A program made the position numbers and the translations under genes. This document shows positions 53,894-63,414 of a DNA stretch of 64,000 bases, in pieces. Position 1 is the stretch's first letter. Every line of letters starts with the position of its first letter. The DNA lies in contig NZ_FQVF01000005.1 of NCBI RefSeq assembly GCF_900129155.1, positions 186,001 to 250,000 on the forward strand. Direction: 5' to 3'. This stretch comes from Marinomonas polaris DSM 16579. Its GTDB lineage: Bacteria > Pseudomonadota > Gammaproteobacteria > Pseudomonadales > Marinomonadaceae. A model generated the notes under the pieces. The model had not been told where the DNA came from and did no database searches. It worked only from the letters and a program-made list of their open reading frames with translations.

Positions 53894-55165
53894 ATGTCTG
53901 ATAAAATCTGCAATTCTTTATGGCGTGCAAGCTCTCCAGATGCGCCAGTGTTAGCGCCTTTAGAAGGGCGTGTCGATGTTGACGTCGTTATTGTTGGTGC
54001 TGGTTTTACTGGTCTTTCTGCCGCTTTGCATCTAGCCAAATTTGGTATTTCTGTTGCCGTAATTGAAGCGCAAGAAGTTGGCTTTGGTGGATCAGGGCGT
54101 AATGTTGGCCTAGCAAATGCTGGTGTCTGGCTAGAACCGGATCAGCTGGATAAAACCATCGGAGCTGAAGCTGGTAGTATTATGTATAAGGCTTTGGCGG
54201 CCGCTCCAGATTTTGTTTATGGCTTAATTAAAGAATACGATATTCAGTGCGAGCCAGTTCGTAATGGGACCTTGCACGCAGGCGTTGGCAAAACCGGTTT
54301 GGCTCAATTACAGCGTCGTTATGAGCAAATGAAGAAACGCGGTGCGCCAGTTCAGCTGCTTGATGCCGCAGAGGCGCAAGCTCGTATTGGTTCTAGTAAA
54401 TTTAACTCTGCATTGTTTGATCCAAGGGCGGGTACCATTCAGCCTTTGGCTTATGCGCGTGGATTGGCTCACGCAGCGCTAAAAGAAGGCGCTAAACTTT
54501 TTGATCAATCGCCAGTGAGTAAAATCGAACCTGCCGAAGATGGTTGGGTTTTGCACACAGAAAAAGGTCAAGTACATGCTGAAAAAGTGATTCTCGCGAC
54601 CAATGCCTACAGTGAGTTTGGTGTTAAAGAGCAAGCACGTAAGTTTGTACCAATCTTTTATTCTCAATTGGCGACAAAGCCGTTAAGTGACGCGCAATTG
54701 GCTAGTGTGTTACCAAATAAAGAAGGCGTTTGGGATACTTGTACTGTGATGAGTTCTTTTCGCTTGGATAAACAAGGCCGCTTAGTTTTTGGTGGTATGG
54801 GCGGCGAGGGCAGCGTGTTGTCGAACTGGGCAACCCAGCGCGTCACGGAATTGTTCCCGATTTTAAGTAAGGTTGAGTGGGGTTATTGCTGGACCGGAAA
54901 AATTGCTTACAGTGAAGATCATTTGCCCCATTGCCAACAGTTACAAAAAGGCTTGTTTAGTGTCGCAGGCTACAGCGGTCGAGGTATTGGGCCAGGAACT
55001 GTGGTCGGTGCGGAGCTGGCAGAATGGCTTTCGGGTCGAAGAGAAAACTTGTCCATTCCAACCACTGTGCTTAGAGATATATCATTTCGTGAATTGAGAC
55101 GTTTGTTTTATGAGGTGGGTGCTCATACCTATCATCTTGGGCAGCAGTCGCACGCTTTGGATTAG
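53894..55165 (+). CDS. amaA: FAD-dependent L-pipecolate oxidase (AmaA-like)
   Basis: 423 residues of the D-amino-acid-oxidase/glycine-oxidase family. The N-terminal FAD fold is VVIVGAGFTGLSAALHL with an acidic turn (VIEAQ), followed by GFGGSGRNVGLANAG and, near the end, SVAGYSGRGIGPGTVVGAEL. Its size and its place beside amaB and hglS fit P. putida AmaA, which oxidises L-pipecolate to piperideine-6-carboxylate, a step of lysine breakdown. A related sarcosine- or polyamine-type oxidase cannot be excluded from sequence alone. GAGG lies 7 bp before ATG. Confidence 0.85.
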   Translation: MSDKICNSLWRASSPDAPVLAPLEGRVDVDVVIVGAGFTGLSAALHLAKFGISVAVIEAQEVGFGGSGRNVGLANAGVWLEPDQLDKTIGAEAGSIMYKALAAAPDFVYGLIKEYDIQCEPVRNGTLHAGVGKTGLAQLQRRYEQMKKRGAPVQLLDAAEAQARIGSSKFNSALFDPRAGTIQPLAYARGLAHAALKEGAKLFDQSPVSKIEPAEDGWVLHTEKGQVHAEKVILATNAYSEFGVKEQARKFVPIFYSQLATKPLSDAQLASVLPNKEGVWDTCTVMSSFRLDKQGRLVFGGMGGEGSVLSNWATQRVTELFPILSKVEWGYCWTGKIAYSEDHLPHCQQLQKGLFSVAGYSGRGIGPGTVVGAELAEWLSGRRENLSIPTTVLRDISFRELRRLFYEVGAHTYHLGQQSHALD

Positions 55166-55285
55166 AATGACAATTGCGCTTTGCCAATACTTTGTTAAAA
55201 ATGGTCTTGGCTTCGCTCGTGACATCAAGCACAGGTCTCGTTAGTTTGACATTAGAGTAAGTTTACTGCGATTAATGACCACGCC

Positions 55286-55313
55286 AAAACGCATCGTTAT
55301 GGTGCGTTTTTTA
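55286..55313 (+). terminator. Terminator after amaA
   Basis: AAAACGCATC pairs with GGTGCGTTTT (one G-U) around a short loop, followed by TTTTTT-rich sequence. It lies 120 bp past the amaA stop. Confidence 0.75.
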
Positions 55314-55374
55314 TTTTACTGGTTGGGAATGAGAGTGATATAGGATACAGTTATCGCCTTCCAGTTTTTTGCTA

Positions 55375-56304
55375 ATGAGTAACGTCTACATGCGCCGTTA
55401 TATCCCATCGTCAACCGCGTTAAAATGTTTCGAGGCCTCGGTAAGGCATCTAAGTTTTACCAAGGCGGCGGAAGAGCTACATCTTACCCAAAGTGCCGTT
55501 AGTCGGCAGATTCGTAATCTAGAAGAATTCTTGTCGCGAGATTTATTTATTCGTCTCAATAAACGCTTGGTATTAACCGGAACGGGGGCGGCTTATTACA
55601 AAGAAGTGGTACCGTTACTTGATGGCATGGAAAACGCCTGTTTACGCATGCTGCATCGAGAAGATGAAAAAACCACGCTTACCATATCCGCTTTGCCCAC
55701 CTTGGCCTCTTACTGGTTGATGCCGCTACTTGCTGAATTTCAAACCGCTCACCCACAATTTCAAATTAAAGTACGCTCATTAGATGATGCCGCGAAGATC
55801 GATCCTGAAAGCATTGATATAATCTTGCACTATGGCGGTGATCATTGGCCTCGTGCCATTTCTCATCAACTAATGAAAGAAAGTGTGGTTGCGGTTTGTT
55901 CTCCAACATTATTGGCTCGTATCGGAGACAAAGCAGCGGACGCGTGGACGGTCGAAGATGTGACCGCATTTCCATTTTTGCATTTGTCATCCCGAATTAA
56001 CGCATGGCCGGATTGGATGGTAGCGCAAGGGTTGGAAAGTGGTTCTTTTGCTGGCGCTTCCTTTGCGCATTTTCATATGTTGCTTGAGGCGGCTAAAAAC
56101 AGCATGGGCATTGCTATTATGCCAACCATACTGGCGGGGCGCAGTTTACAAAATGGCGAGCTGGTGGCGCCTTTCGGTAAAGCTGTTTCGACACCTCATG
56201 AGTATCTTTTGTCTTATCCTGTCGACAAGGCGGATCTTGAACAAGTGGTGATTTTTCGAGATTGGTTATTGGCAAAACGTAATGAGTCATTAGCTTCTTG
56301 TTAA
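55375..56304 (+). CDS. LysR-family regulator, GcvA-like
   Basis: About 309 residues. The N-terminal helix-turn-helix is of the GcvA branch (IPSSTALKCFEASVRHLSF, ELHLTQSAVSRQIRNLEEFL), with an effector domain carrying the usual HLSSRINAWPDWM. The exact start is unclear: ATG 55375 is used, but ATG 55390 (MRRYIPSS) fits the family equally well. It ends the pipecolate cluster and may regulate it or another distant operon. The next gene, gpmI, is 155 bp away. Confidence 0.88.
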   Translation: MSNVYMRRYIPSSTALKCFEASVRHLSFTKAAEELHLTQSAVSRQIRNLEEFLSRDLFIRLNKRLVLTGTGAAYYKEVVPLLDGMENACLRMLHREDEKTTLTISALPTLASYWLMPLLAEFQTAHPQFQIKVRSLDDAAKIDPESIDIILHYGGDHWPRAISHQLMKESVVAVCSPTLLARIGDKAADAWTVEDVTAFPFLHLSSRINAWPDWMVAQGLESGSFAGASFAHFHMLLEAAKNSMGIAIMPTILAGRSLQNGELVAPFGKAVSTPHEYLLSYPVDKADLEQVVIFRDWLLAKRNESLASC

Positions 56305-56459
56305 ACCCTTTTTAGGAAAGTACCAACAAGTAAAATAGTCGTAAAAAGCCCTCTATTAGTGAAATTAATAGTCTGAATAGGAACGCTAGTCTGTAACTAA
56401 ATTACAAGCCTGTGATAGTATCGAGGCATTATCATGATCAATTTACGGGATAGATTAAC

Positions 56460-57989
56460 ATGAACAAAAAAACCACAGCCCTCTTTATCCTTGATGGATG
56501 GGGATACAGCGAAACGTCTAAATCCAATGCGATTGCTGCAGCAAACACGCCTAACTGGGACGCACTTTGGAATAATCAGCCTCATACTTTAATTAAAACG
56601 TCTGGTCTTGCGGTGGGGTTACCCGAAGGTCAAATGGGTAATTCTGAAGTAGGCCACATGAATTTAGGTGCCGGTCGTGTTGTTTATCAAAACTTTACTC
56701 GTATCGGTAAAGCTATTGAAGACGGGTCTTTTTTTGAAAACGAAGCCCTTGTTCATGCGGTTGATAAAGCTGTTAGCGCGGGCAAAGCCGTTCACATTTT
56801 AGGTTTGTTGTCTGATGGTGGTGTTCATAGTCATCATGAGCAAATCATGGCGATGTGCGAATTAGCGGCAAAACGTGGTGCGAAAGCAGTTTATGTTCAT
56901 GGCTTTACAGATGGCCGTGATACGCCGCCTCGTTCTGCTAAAACACCAACGGCTGAGTTGGAAGCTAAGCTTGCTGAACTAGGCGTAGGTAAAATCGCTA
57001 CCTTAACGGGCCGCTATTTTGCAATGGACCGTGATAATCGTTGGGACCGAGTGCAAACCGCTTACGATGCTATTGTTCTAGGTAAAGGCGAGTTCCATGC
57101 TGACACCGCTGAAGGCGCTATTCAAGCTGCCTATGATCGTGACGAAAATGACGAATTTGTAAAAGCTACTATCGTTGGTGAGTCTGCTCCAGTACAAGAT
57201 GGCGATGCGATTATTTTCGCTAACTTCCGTCCTGATCGTGCGCGTCAGTTAACTCGTGCTTTCACCGATGCTGACTTTGATGGTTTCACTCGCGCTGTTT
57301 ATCCGAAACTGGCATCTTTTGTTACCTTCACTGAGTTTGCTTCTGACATTAAAGCTGATGTGGCGTTTCCGCCAATTGCTTTAACGAATACTTTAGGTGA
57401 AGTGCTAGCGAAGCATGGTAAAAAACAATTACGTATTGCTGAAACCGAAAAATACGCTCACGTAACCTTTTTCTTTAATGGTGGCGAAGAAGCTCTGTTT
57501 GATGGCGAAGAGCGTGAGCTAATTCCATCACCAAATGTGGCAACTTACGACTTGAAACCAGAAATGAGCGCGCCAGAAGTGACTGATAAGCTAGTGGAAG
57601 TGATCGAAGCGGGTAAATACGACACTATTATCTGTAACTTTGCTAATGGTGACATGGTTGGTCACAGTGGCATTTTTGAAGCAGCAGTTAAAGCAGTTGA
57701 AGCGGTTGATGCTTGTCTAGGTCGAATCATTGAAGCCTTGAAAGTGAATGGCGGCCAATGTTTGATTACAGCTGACCATGGTAACGTCGAACAAATGTTA
57801 AGTGATGATGGTGCTCAGCCTTTAACGTCTCATACTATTGGGCCTGTGCCTTTGGTTTTGTTCTCTCCGACTCAAGGTTTAGGCATTAAAGAAGGTGCAC
57901 TGTGTGACCTTGCTCCTACCTTGCTAGACATGATGGGAATGGATAAACCTGCTGAGATGACAGGTGTGAGCTTGCTTACGCGAGCATGA
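56460..57989 (+). CDS. gpmI: Cofactor-independent phosphoglycerate mutase
   Basis: 509 residues of the alkaline-phosphatase-like iPGM family. Asp12 (LDGWGY) and the phospho-acceptor Ser62 ([12 protein letters not shown]) are in place, as are [24 protein letters not shown] and the C-terminal ADHGNVEQM. It interconverts 3- and 2-phosphoglycerate in glycolysis with Mn2+. It leads the gpmI-envC-ctp-yibQ run, as in E. coli and Pseudomonas, and its stop is 7 bp before the envC ATG. Confidence 0.97.
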   Translation: MNKKTTALFILDGWGYSETSKSNAIAAANTPNWDALWNNQPHTLIKTSGLAVGLPEGQMGNSEVGHMNLGAGRVVYQNFTRIGKAIEDGSFFENEALVHAVDKAVSAGKAVHILGLLSDGGVHSHHEQIMAMCELAAKRGAKAVYVHGFTDGRDTPPRSAKTPTAELEAKLAELGVGKIATLTGRYFAMDRDNRWDRVQTAYDAIVLGKGEFHADTAEGAIQAAYDRDENDEFVKATIVGESAPVQDGDAIIFANFRPDRARQLTRAFTDADFDGFTRAVYPKLASFVTFTEFASDIKADVAFPPIALTNTLGEVLAKHGKKQLRIAETEKYAHVTFFFNGGEEALFDGEERELIPSPNVATYDLKPEMSAPEVTDKLVEVIEAGKYDTIICNFANGDMVGHSGIFEAAVKAVEAVDACLGRIIEALKVNGGQCLITADHGNVEQMLSDDGAQPLTSHTIGPVPLVLFSPTQGLGIKEGALCDLAPTLLDMMGMDKPAEMTGVSLLTRA

Positions 57990-57996
57990 GGCAAGA

Positions 57997-59136
57997 ATGA
58001 TCTTATTATCCCGCCGTCTTCTCTTAAGTTTGTTTTTGCTGTCCAGCTTTGGCTGGGCGGCAGGTGAACCACAAACTCCGGAGGAGGCCAAACAGCAGAT
58101 TCAGGCTTTACAGAAAGACCTGCAAAAGCTTAATAGCTGGTTGAAAGATATTAAGTCTGAGCGATCTGATGTGGAAAAGCAGCTTGAAGTCAAAGAGAAA
58201 GACATTCAGGAGTTGCTTAAAAAAATTCAGAATATTCAGGAAAGCTTAAAAAAAGGTGAAAAGCAGCTGGGAGAATTGAGAGTACAGCAGCGGACACTTC
58301 AATTAAGCATTCAACAACAAAATGAACAAATAGCCGCCCAACTAAGGGCGGTTTATCGTTCCGGCAATGAAGAAAGCATCAAGTTATTATTAAATGGTGA
58401 CAGCTCCGAAGAAGCCCAACGTTTGGTACAGTATAATCGTTATTTTTCCAATGCTAGGCAGTCGCTTATTAATGGTTTTGTGACGGAAGTAAGTGATTTG
58501 AACTTGGTCGAAAAGAGCATTCGCAGTCACCGAGCGCAGCAAGCCAAAGAAGAAATCGAATTAAAAGCAGAACGCAGTCGTTTGACTGGACAACAAGCTG
58601 ATCGACGTAATTTATTAGCTAAATTAGACAGTGATTTGGCCAAGGGTGATAAACGCTCTAAACAATTAGCTCAGGATCAAAAAAATCTACAGGATATGTT
58701 AAAACGTCTTGAAGAGGCGCTTGCTGACATACAGATTCCAGATCAAGATGTACCTTTTTCATCGCAGCGCGGTAAGTTGGTTCGTCCGTTAAAAACGCTC
58801 TCCGAATTATCGTCTAATGGCAGCATAAATTTAGGTGGTGTTACATTACGTGCCAAAGAAGGCGAACCTGTGCATGCTATATTCTCTGGTCGAGTGGTGT
58901 TTTCTGACTGGATGCGTGGTTTCGGTTTTTTACTTATTTTAGACCATGGTGATGGTTACATGTCATTATACGGTTACAACCAAAGTCTACTTAAAGAAGT
59001 TGGTGAATGGGTGGGGGCAAACGATACAGTTGCCATGGTTGGCAGCACAGGTGGTCGTCCTGATCCAGCGTTGTTTTTTGCAATTAGGCATAATGGTACG
59101 CCATTAAAACCACTTTCTTGGGTGAACGCTGGGTAA
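57997..59136 (+). CDS. envC: Murein hydrolase activator EnvC
   Basis: 379 residues. A signal peptide (to about 22) is followed by long coiled-coil stretches (about 25-120 and 165-245, rich in Lys, Glu, Gln). The C-terminal LytM domain (about 280-378) lacks the HxH zinc ligands of active peptidases (LDHGDGYMSLYG, then ALFFAIRHNG). Such degenerate LytM proteins activate the amidases AmiA/AmiB at the division site. It is coupled to gpmI (7 bp). Confidence 0.93.
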   Translation: MILLSRRLLLSLFLLSSFGWAAGEPQTPEEAKQQIQALQKDLQKLNSWLKDIKSERSDVEKQLEVKEKDIQELLKKIQNIQESLKKGEKQLGELRVQQRTLQLSIQQQNEQIAAQLRAVYRSGNEESIKLLLNGDSSEEAQRLVQYNRYFSNARQSLINGFVTEVSDLNLVEKSIRSHRAQQAKEEIELKAERSRLTGQQADRRNLLAKLDSDLAKGDKRSKQLAQDQKNLQDMLKRLEEALADIQIPDQDVPFSSQRGKLVRPLKTLSELSSNGSINLGGVTLRAKEGEPVHAIFSGRVVFSDWMRGFGFLLILDHGDGYMSLYGYNQSLLKEVGEWVGANDTVAMVGSTGGRPDPALFFAIRHNGTPLKPLSWVNAG

Positions 59137-59187
59137 TTTATATTACAAACTTAGTCTGCAGCCAGTAAAAAAGTCATAGGAAGAAAC

Positions 59188-60474
59188 ATGATCAATATTT
59201 TGCGTCAACGAATCCCCTTTTTATTTATGGTGTTATTGGTTCAGCCTGCTTTTTCTGCACAGCTTCCTGCCGATACTAAAGAACAGTCTAAGTTACCTAC
59301 CGCTGAAATTCAGTCTTTTGTTGAAACCTTTGAGACCATTCGGGAAGGTTATGTTGAGGTGATGTCTGATCAAGACATTCTTCATAAAGCATTAAAAGGC
59401 ATGGTATCGGGTCTTGATCCGCATTCTGAATATTTTACCAAAGAAGAATTAGTCGATTTTAACGAGCTTACCTCTGGAAATTATGCCGGTATTGGCGTTG
59501 AAGTTGAGATGAAAGATAAACGTCTTACGATTGTAACGCCTGTTGATAGGTCTGCTGCGGCTGAAGCAGGGATTTTACCTGGTGATGTGATTGTTAAAAT
59601 TGATAATACCTTGATTACAGATTTAGGTATGAAAGATATTGTGACATTGATGCGTGGTGAAATTGGCTCTACTGTGACACTCGATATCGAGCGGGGTGGT
59701 GAGCTGAAGCATTATGAGTTAACGCGCCGTTTAGTAGAAGACGCAAGTGTTACTGATAAATGGTTAGGTGATGGCATTGCGTATTTTCGCATTAGTCAGT
59801 TCCAAGGCGATAGTGCGTCAGAATTTTACCAAGCCATTGATAAGCTAAATAAAGAAGGTAAAATTCAAGGGGTCGTTTTAGACCTTCGTAATAATCCCGG
59901 TGGCGTTTTACAAAGTGCTGTTGGGGTGGTGGATGCCTTTATAGATAAAGGCATGATTGTTTATACAAATGGTCGTCATGAATTGTCTAAAACCCAGTTT
60001 ACCGCGACAGAGAAAAACACCAAATTTGGTAATGTACCTGTCGTAGTGTTGGTCAATGAAGGTTCGGCATCGGCCTCAGAGATTGTTGCTGGTGCTTTGC
60101 AAGATCATCAACGTGCAGTGATTTTAGGTGCAGAAACCTTTGGTAAAGGCTCTGTTCAAACGGTAGTTCCTCTGTCTAATGGTGATGCCGTCAAGTTAAC
60201 AACCGCCTTATATTACACGCCCAATGGTCGTTCTATCCAAGCTCAAGGTATCACACCTGATTTGGTGGTGCCGCAGGCGACTCTGACTTTTGAAAAGGGT
60301 CAATTTTTTGTCAAAGAGGCAGAGTTAAAAGGGCATTTAGGCAATGGAACGGGTGGTGAAGAGCGTACCAGTGCCGATGTGAAATCTGATATTGGCGAGT
60401 TAGCAAAAACGGATTTTCAGCTATTTCAAGCGGTTACTATTCTGAAAACGCTGCCTAAGCTAGCACAGAAATAG
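59188..60474 (+). CDS. Carboxy-terminal processing protease (S41 family)
   Basis: 428 residues: a signal peptide, a PDZ domain (about 80-165; GIGVEVEMKDKRLTIVTPV, AGILPGDVIVKID) and the S41 catalytic domain. The Ser-Lys dyad is seen as SASASE (Ser about 295) and FGKGSVQT (Lys about 320), 25 residues apart as in Prc. GVVLDLRNNPGGVLQSAV is the strand before the active site. It is a periplasmic processing or quality-control protease of the CtpA type. It lies 51 bp after envC, in the same operon order as E. coli neighbours. Confidence 0.93.
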   Translation: MINILRQRIPFLFMVLLVQPAFSAQLPADTKEQSKLPTAEIQSFVETFETIREGYVEVMSDQDILHKALKGMVSGLDPHSEYFTKEELVDFNELTSGNYAGIGVEVEMKDKRLTIVTPVDRSAAAEAGILPGDVIVKIDNTLITDLGMKDIVTLMRGEIGSTVTLDIERGGELKHYELTRRLVEDASVTDKWLGDGIAYFRISQFQGDSASEFYQAIDKLNKEGKIQGVVLDLRNNPGGVLQSAVGVVDAFIDKGMIVYTNGRHELSKTQFTATEKNTKFGNVPVVVLVNEGSASASEIVAGALQDHQRAVILGAETFGKGSVQTVVPLSNGDAVKLTTALYYTPNGRSIQAQGITPDLVVPQATLTFEKGQFFVKEAELKGHLGNGTGGEERTSADVKSDIGELAKTDFQLFQAVTILKTLPKLAQK

Positions 60475-60499
60475 TAAAAATTTTTGATGAACATATATT

Positions 60500-61717
60500 T
60501 TGGTAAAAGCTCGCTTGTTTGATTTTAAGAAATTCGTAGTGTTTGTATTTTGTCTGCACGCCCTTCTAGGGTGTGCAGATGAATTAAGTCGTACTCTTGA
60601 TCGTTCAGAAGATGTTGTCACAAGTAATGTTGAGATAGCTGTTCTTGAGGATGATCAAATTACAGAGAAAGATAACGAGACTTTTTTTGAAGAGCCCGTA
60701 GTCCTCCCAGTGCATTTGGGGCCTCTTTTAGCACCGCAAAAAAAAGAAGCTACAAATGCATCCAGCTATTCAATAGGGTCCTATTTTCCTGTTTTGTCTG
60801 ATGATGCTGTAGCTTCTGATAGCGCTGTATCAGCCAGTTCCTCACAATCCCAATCCCTGTTGGAAACAGCTGAACCATGGTCTCCTGCGATTGTGCCTTT
60901 TCTAGATGCTCCTATTGATCACGAGTCTAAGTCTGTCAACCCCCTGACTAAAGCAGAACAGGCTCATGAATCTTCTAAAAAAGAGGTGGTTCCAGCTAAA
61001 AAATTAGCGGTTGATTCACACCCTAAAATGCCAAGAATCGCTATTTTGATCGATGATCTAGGTTATAACCGTCAGGGCATGGATTCCTCTTTAATGTTAC
61101 CTACCGAAGTTGCATTGGCGATTTTACCTAGTACGCCTTTTGCTACTCAGACAGCACTAACTGCCCAGAAACAAAAACGTATTACCCTATTACATGCGCC
61201 GATGGAAAATCAACGTGAGTTGAAGCTTGGTCCAGGTGGATTGTATGCCAAGATGACTGAACATGAATTAAAAGCGACATTGAGCAAAGACTTAGATGGT
61301 TTGCCAGGCATACAAGGTGTAAACAATCATATGGGGAGTTTGCTAACGACTAAAGCTGACTCGATGAAATGGGTAATGGAAACGCTTAAAGGTCGTTCAC
61401 TCTTTTTTATAGACAGTCTTACTAGTCCCAAAAGTGTGGCCAAAAAAACAGCTCAAGAATACGGATTAGAAACTGTCAGCCGAGATGTTTTTTTGGATAA
61501 CATTCGCACCGAACAAGCGATAGATAAGCAGTTTTCTCGTTTGTTAAAGCTGGCAAGACAGCATGGAAGTGCTTTGGCTATTGGGCATCCTTATCCAGAA
61601 ACTATGGCTTATCTTAAAAAGCGTCTTAATCATTTGGAGCAGGATGGCGTTCGCTTAGTTCGTCTTTCTGACCTGTTAACTACTTCCCCTTCAGTGCTTA
61701 CTCCTAGCGAGCAATAA
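60500..61717 (+). CDS. yibQ: Divergent polysaccharide deacetylase family protein (YibQ)
   Basis: 405 residues, longer than the usual YibQ. The C-terminal 230 residues are the divergent deacetylase domain (IAILIDDLGYNRQGMDSSL, LHAPMENQ, GVNNHMGSLLTT, FFIDSLTSPKSVA, AIGHPYPET). The first 170 residues hold a signal region with LLGC (possible lipid Cys) and a low-complexity Ser/Glu/Pro linker. No in-frame ATG precedes the domain; the TTG at 60500 is used, and a GTG at 60539 is possible. The function of the family is not settled. It lies 25 bp after the protease and ends the gpmI operon. Confidence 0.85.
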   Translation: MVKARLFDFKKFVVFVFCLHALLGCADELSRTLDRSEDVVTSNVEIAVLEDDQITEKDNETFFEEPVVLPVHLGPLLAPQKKEATNASSYSIGSYFPVLSDDAVASDSAVSASSSQSQSLLETAEPWSPAIVPFLDAPIDHESKSVNPLTKAEQAHESSKKEVVPAKKLAVDSHPKMPRIAILIDDLGYNRQGMDSSLMLPTEVALAILPSTPFATQTALTAQKQKRITLLHAPMENQRELKLGPGGLYAKMTEHELKATLSKDLDGLPGIQGVNNHMGSLLTTKADSMKWVMETLKGRSLFFIDSLTSPKSVAKKTAQEYGLETVSRDVFLDNIRTEQAIDKQFSRLLKLARQHGSALAIGHPYPETMAYLKKRLNHLEQDGVRLVRLSDLLTTSPSVLTPSEQ

Positions 61718-61722
61718 AGTAG

Positions 61723-61756
61723 AAAGCTCTGTTTTTTAATAAAACCGGAGCTTTTT
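61723..61756 (+). terminator. Terminator of the gpmI-envC-ctp-yibQ operon
   Basis: AAAGCTC pairs with GAGCTTT and the inner GTTTT with AAAAC, closing around a short loop, followed by TTTTT. It starts 6 bp past the yibQ stop. A second weak AAAAAACC/GGTTTTTT pair follows at 61762-61800. The rest of the 476-bp gap holds the livK promoter region. Confidence 0.82.
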
Positions 61757-62131
61757 GATAAAAAAACCGATTTTTTAATAATTCATTTTTTGGTTTTTTG
61801 TACTAAATTATAAAGTGCTTACCACCATTCGTAATGGCTTTAACATGTCCATTATGCTCACTGATACCCATCTTCCAATATTTTGCTCCTGCTTAGTGCA
61901 GAGATCTTTCTATATCAGTACAAAAAACTACATAAATAAAAATTTATAGTGATTAATTTTGCTATTTTTTGGGAATATAGAATTTAAACTAAGCTAATTA
62001 CATTATTTATGCGCACTACTATTGACCAAAGTTTAGTCTGATATTAATGTGTAGCATTATAAAGGTGCACAATTTTTGAATAATTGCTGTGAAAGTTCCA
62101 TTATTAATGCCTTTTCTTTAGGGTTTAATTG

Positions 62132-62149
62132 TTGGAACGCTTCTTGCTT
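62132..62149 (+). promoter_or_regulatory. Sigma-54-like promoter of the liv operon
   Basis: TTGGAACGCTTCTTGCTT has the invariant GG and GC 10 bp apart and matches the sigma-54 consensus (TGGCACG-N4-TTGCW) at all but two fixed positions. It lies 45 bp before the livK ATG. A GCGCACTACTATTGACCA stretch near 62010 partly resembles an NtrC site (its left half-site fits, its right half does not), and an AGGTGCAC lies near 62063. Nitrogen-controlled expression would fit a branched-chain amino-acid importer. Confidence 0.6.
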
Positions 62150-62193
62150 TTGAATAATAACGATAAAACACAAAACGAGTAGAGGCTTTTCTT

Positions 62194-63306
62194 ATGTCAA
62201 ATGCGGTTGTTAGAAAAACATTAATTTCTCTTGCTATTGCTAGTGCTGCGACACTTGCTCAAGCAGATGTGGTCATCGGTGTTGCAGGTCCCCACACTGG
62301 GGCTTATGCGGCTTTCGGTGAGCAATTATGGAAAGGGGCTGAAAAAGCAGCTGCAGACATTAATGCTGCAGGTGGTGTTAATGGCGAAATGATTAAACTA
62401 GTAAAAGCGGATGATGCTTGTGAACCAAAACAAGCTGTATCTGTAGCTAACCGTTTAGTGGATTCTGATGGTGCTCTTGCTGTCGTTGGTCACTTCTGTT
62501 CATCTTCTTCTATTCCTGCTTCAAAAATCTACGAAGAAGCTGGTGTTATTATGGTAACGCCTGCATCAACTAACCCAACCCTTACAGATCAAGGTTTGCC
62601 AAACGTTTTCCGCGTATGTGGTCGTGATGATCAGCAAGGTGATGTGGCAGCAAGCTATATTGTGGATAAATTAAAAGCAAAACGTGTTGCTGTTATTCAT
62701 GATAAAGACACTTATGGTAAAGGTCTTGCTGATGCCATGAAGTCAACTCTTAACTCTTATGGAGTTAAAGAAGTAATGTACGAAGGTTTGACTCGTGGCG
62801 AGAAAGATTTTAACGCCTTGATTACAAAAATTCGTTCTGTAGATGCTGATGTTGTGTATTTCGGTGGTCTTCACTCTGAAGCTGGTCCACTTGTTCGTCA
62901 GTTGCGTGAACAAGGTTCTAAAGCAATCTTCATCTCAGGTGACGGTATCGTATCTGATGAGTTTGTTTCTGTTGCCGGTTCTCCTAAATATGTAGATGGT
63001 GTACTGATGACATTTGGTGCGCCACCAACGTCTTACCCATCTGGTAAAAAAGTCATCCAAGAGTTCCGCGACGGCGGTTATGAGCCAGAAGGTTACACTC
63101 TGTATTCTTACACTGCGATGCAAGTTGCTGTTGCAGCGTTGGCTAATAACAATTTAGATCCTATAAAAGGCGCTAAATGGTTGAAGACTCATTCTGTTGA
63201 TACGGTAATGGGTAAGAAAGATTTCGATGATAAGGGTGACTTGACTGTTTCTGACTACGTTATGTATGAGTGGGATGCTCAAGGTAAATATCACGTAGTA
63301 GAATAA
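62194..63306 (+). CDS. livK: Branched-chain amino-acid ABC transporter, periplasmic binding protein (LivK-like)
   Basis: 370 residues with a signal peptide ending LAQADVV. The type I periplasmic-binding fold reads IGVAGPHTGAYAAFGEQ, AVVGHFCSSSSIPASKIYEEAGV (in parts) and TPASTNPTLT, with the ligand-binding Ser/Thr loop. It binds leucine, isoleucine or valine, or a related ligand. AGAGG lies before ATG, and the sigma-54-like promoter is upstream. The permease gene starts 108 bp later behind a hairpin. Confidence 0.92.
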   Translation: MSNAVVRKTLISLAIASAATLAQADVVIGVAGPHTGAYAAFGEQLWKGAEKAAADINAAGGVNGEMIKLVKADDACEPKQAVSVANRLVDSDGALAVVGHFCSSSSIPASKIYEEAGVIMVTPASTNPTLTDQGLPNVFRVCGRDDQQGDVAASYIVDKLKAKRVAVIHDKDTYGKGLADAMKSTLNSYGVKEVMYEGLTRGEKDFNALITKIRSVDADVVYFGGLHSEAGPLVRQLREQGSKAIFISGDGIVSDEFVSVAGSPKYVDGVLMTFGAPPTSYPSGKKVIQEFRDGGYEPEGYTLYSYTAMQVAVAALANNNLDPIKGAKWLKTHSVDTVMGKKDFDDKGDLTVSDYVMYEWDAQGKYHVVE

Positions 63307-63342
63307 TTTTCTTTTACTTCTAACATTTCTGTAATAACCGAC

Positions 63343-63380
63343 ACATATTTACCAGCCAAGGATTGCGCTGGTAAATATGT
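63343..63380 (+). repeat. Hairpin between livK and livH
   Basis: ACATATTTACCAGC and its exact complement GCTGGTAAATATGT form a 14-bp stem around a 10-nt loop, with a CT-rich tract following. It probably reduces transcription into livH or stabilises the livK message, so that the binding protein is made in excess. Confidence 0.7.
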
Positions 63381-63414
63381 TCTCTCTACTAAAAAATTCC
63401 CACGAGGTCTTACG

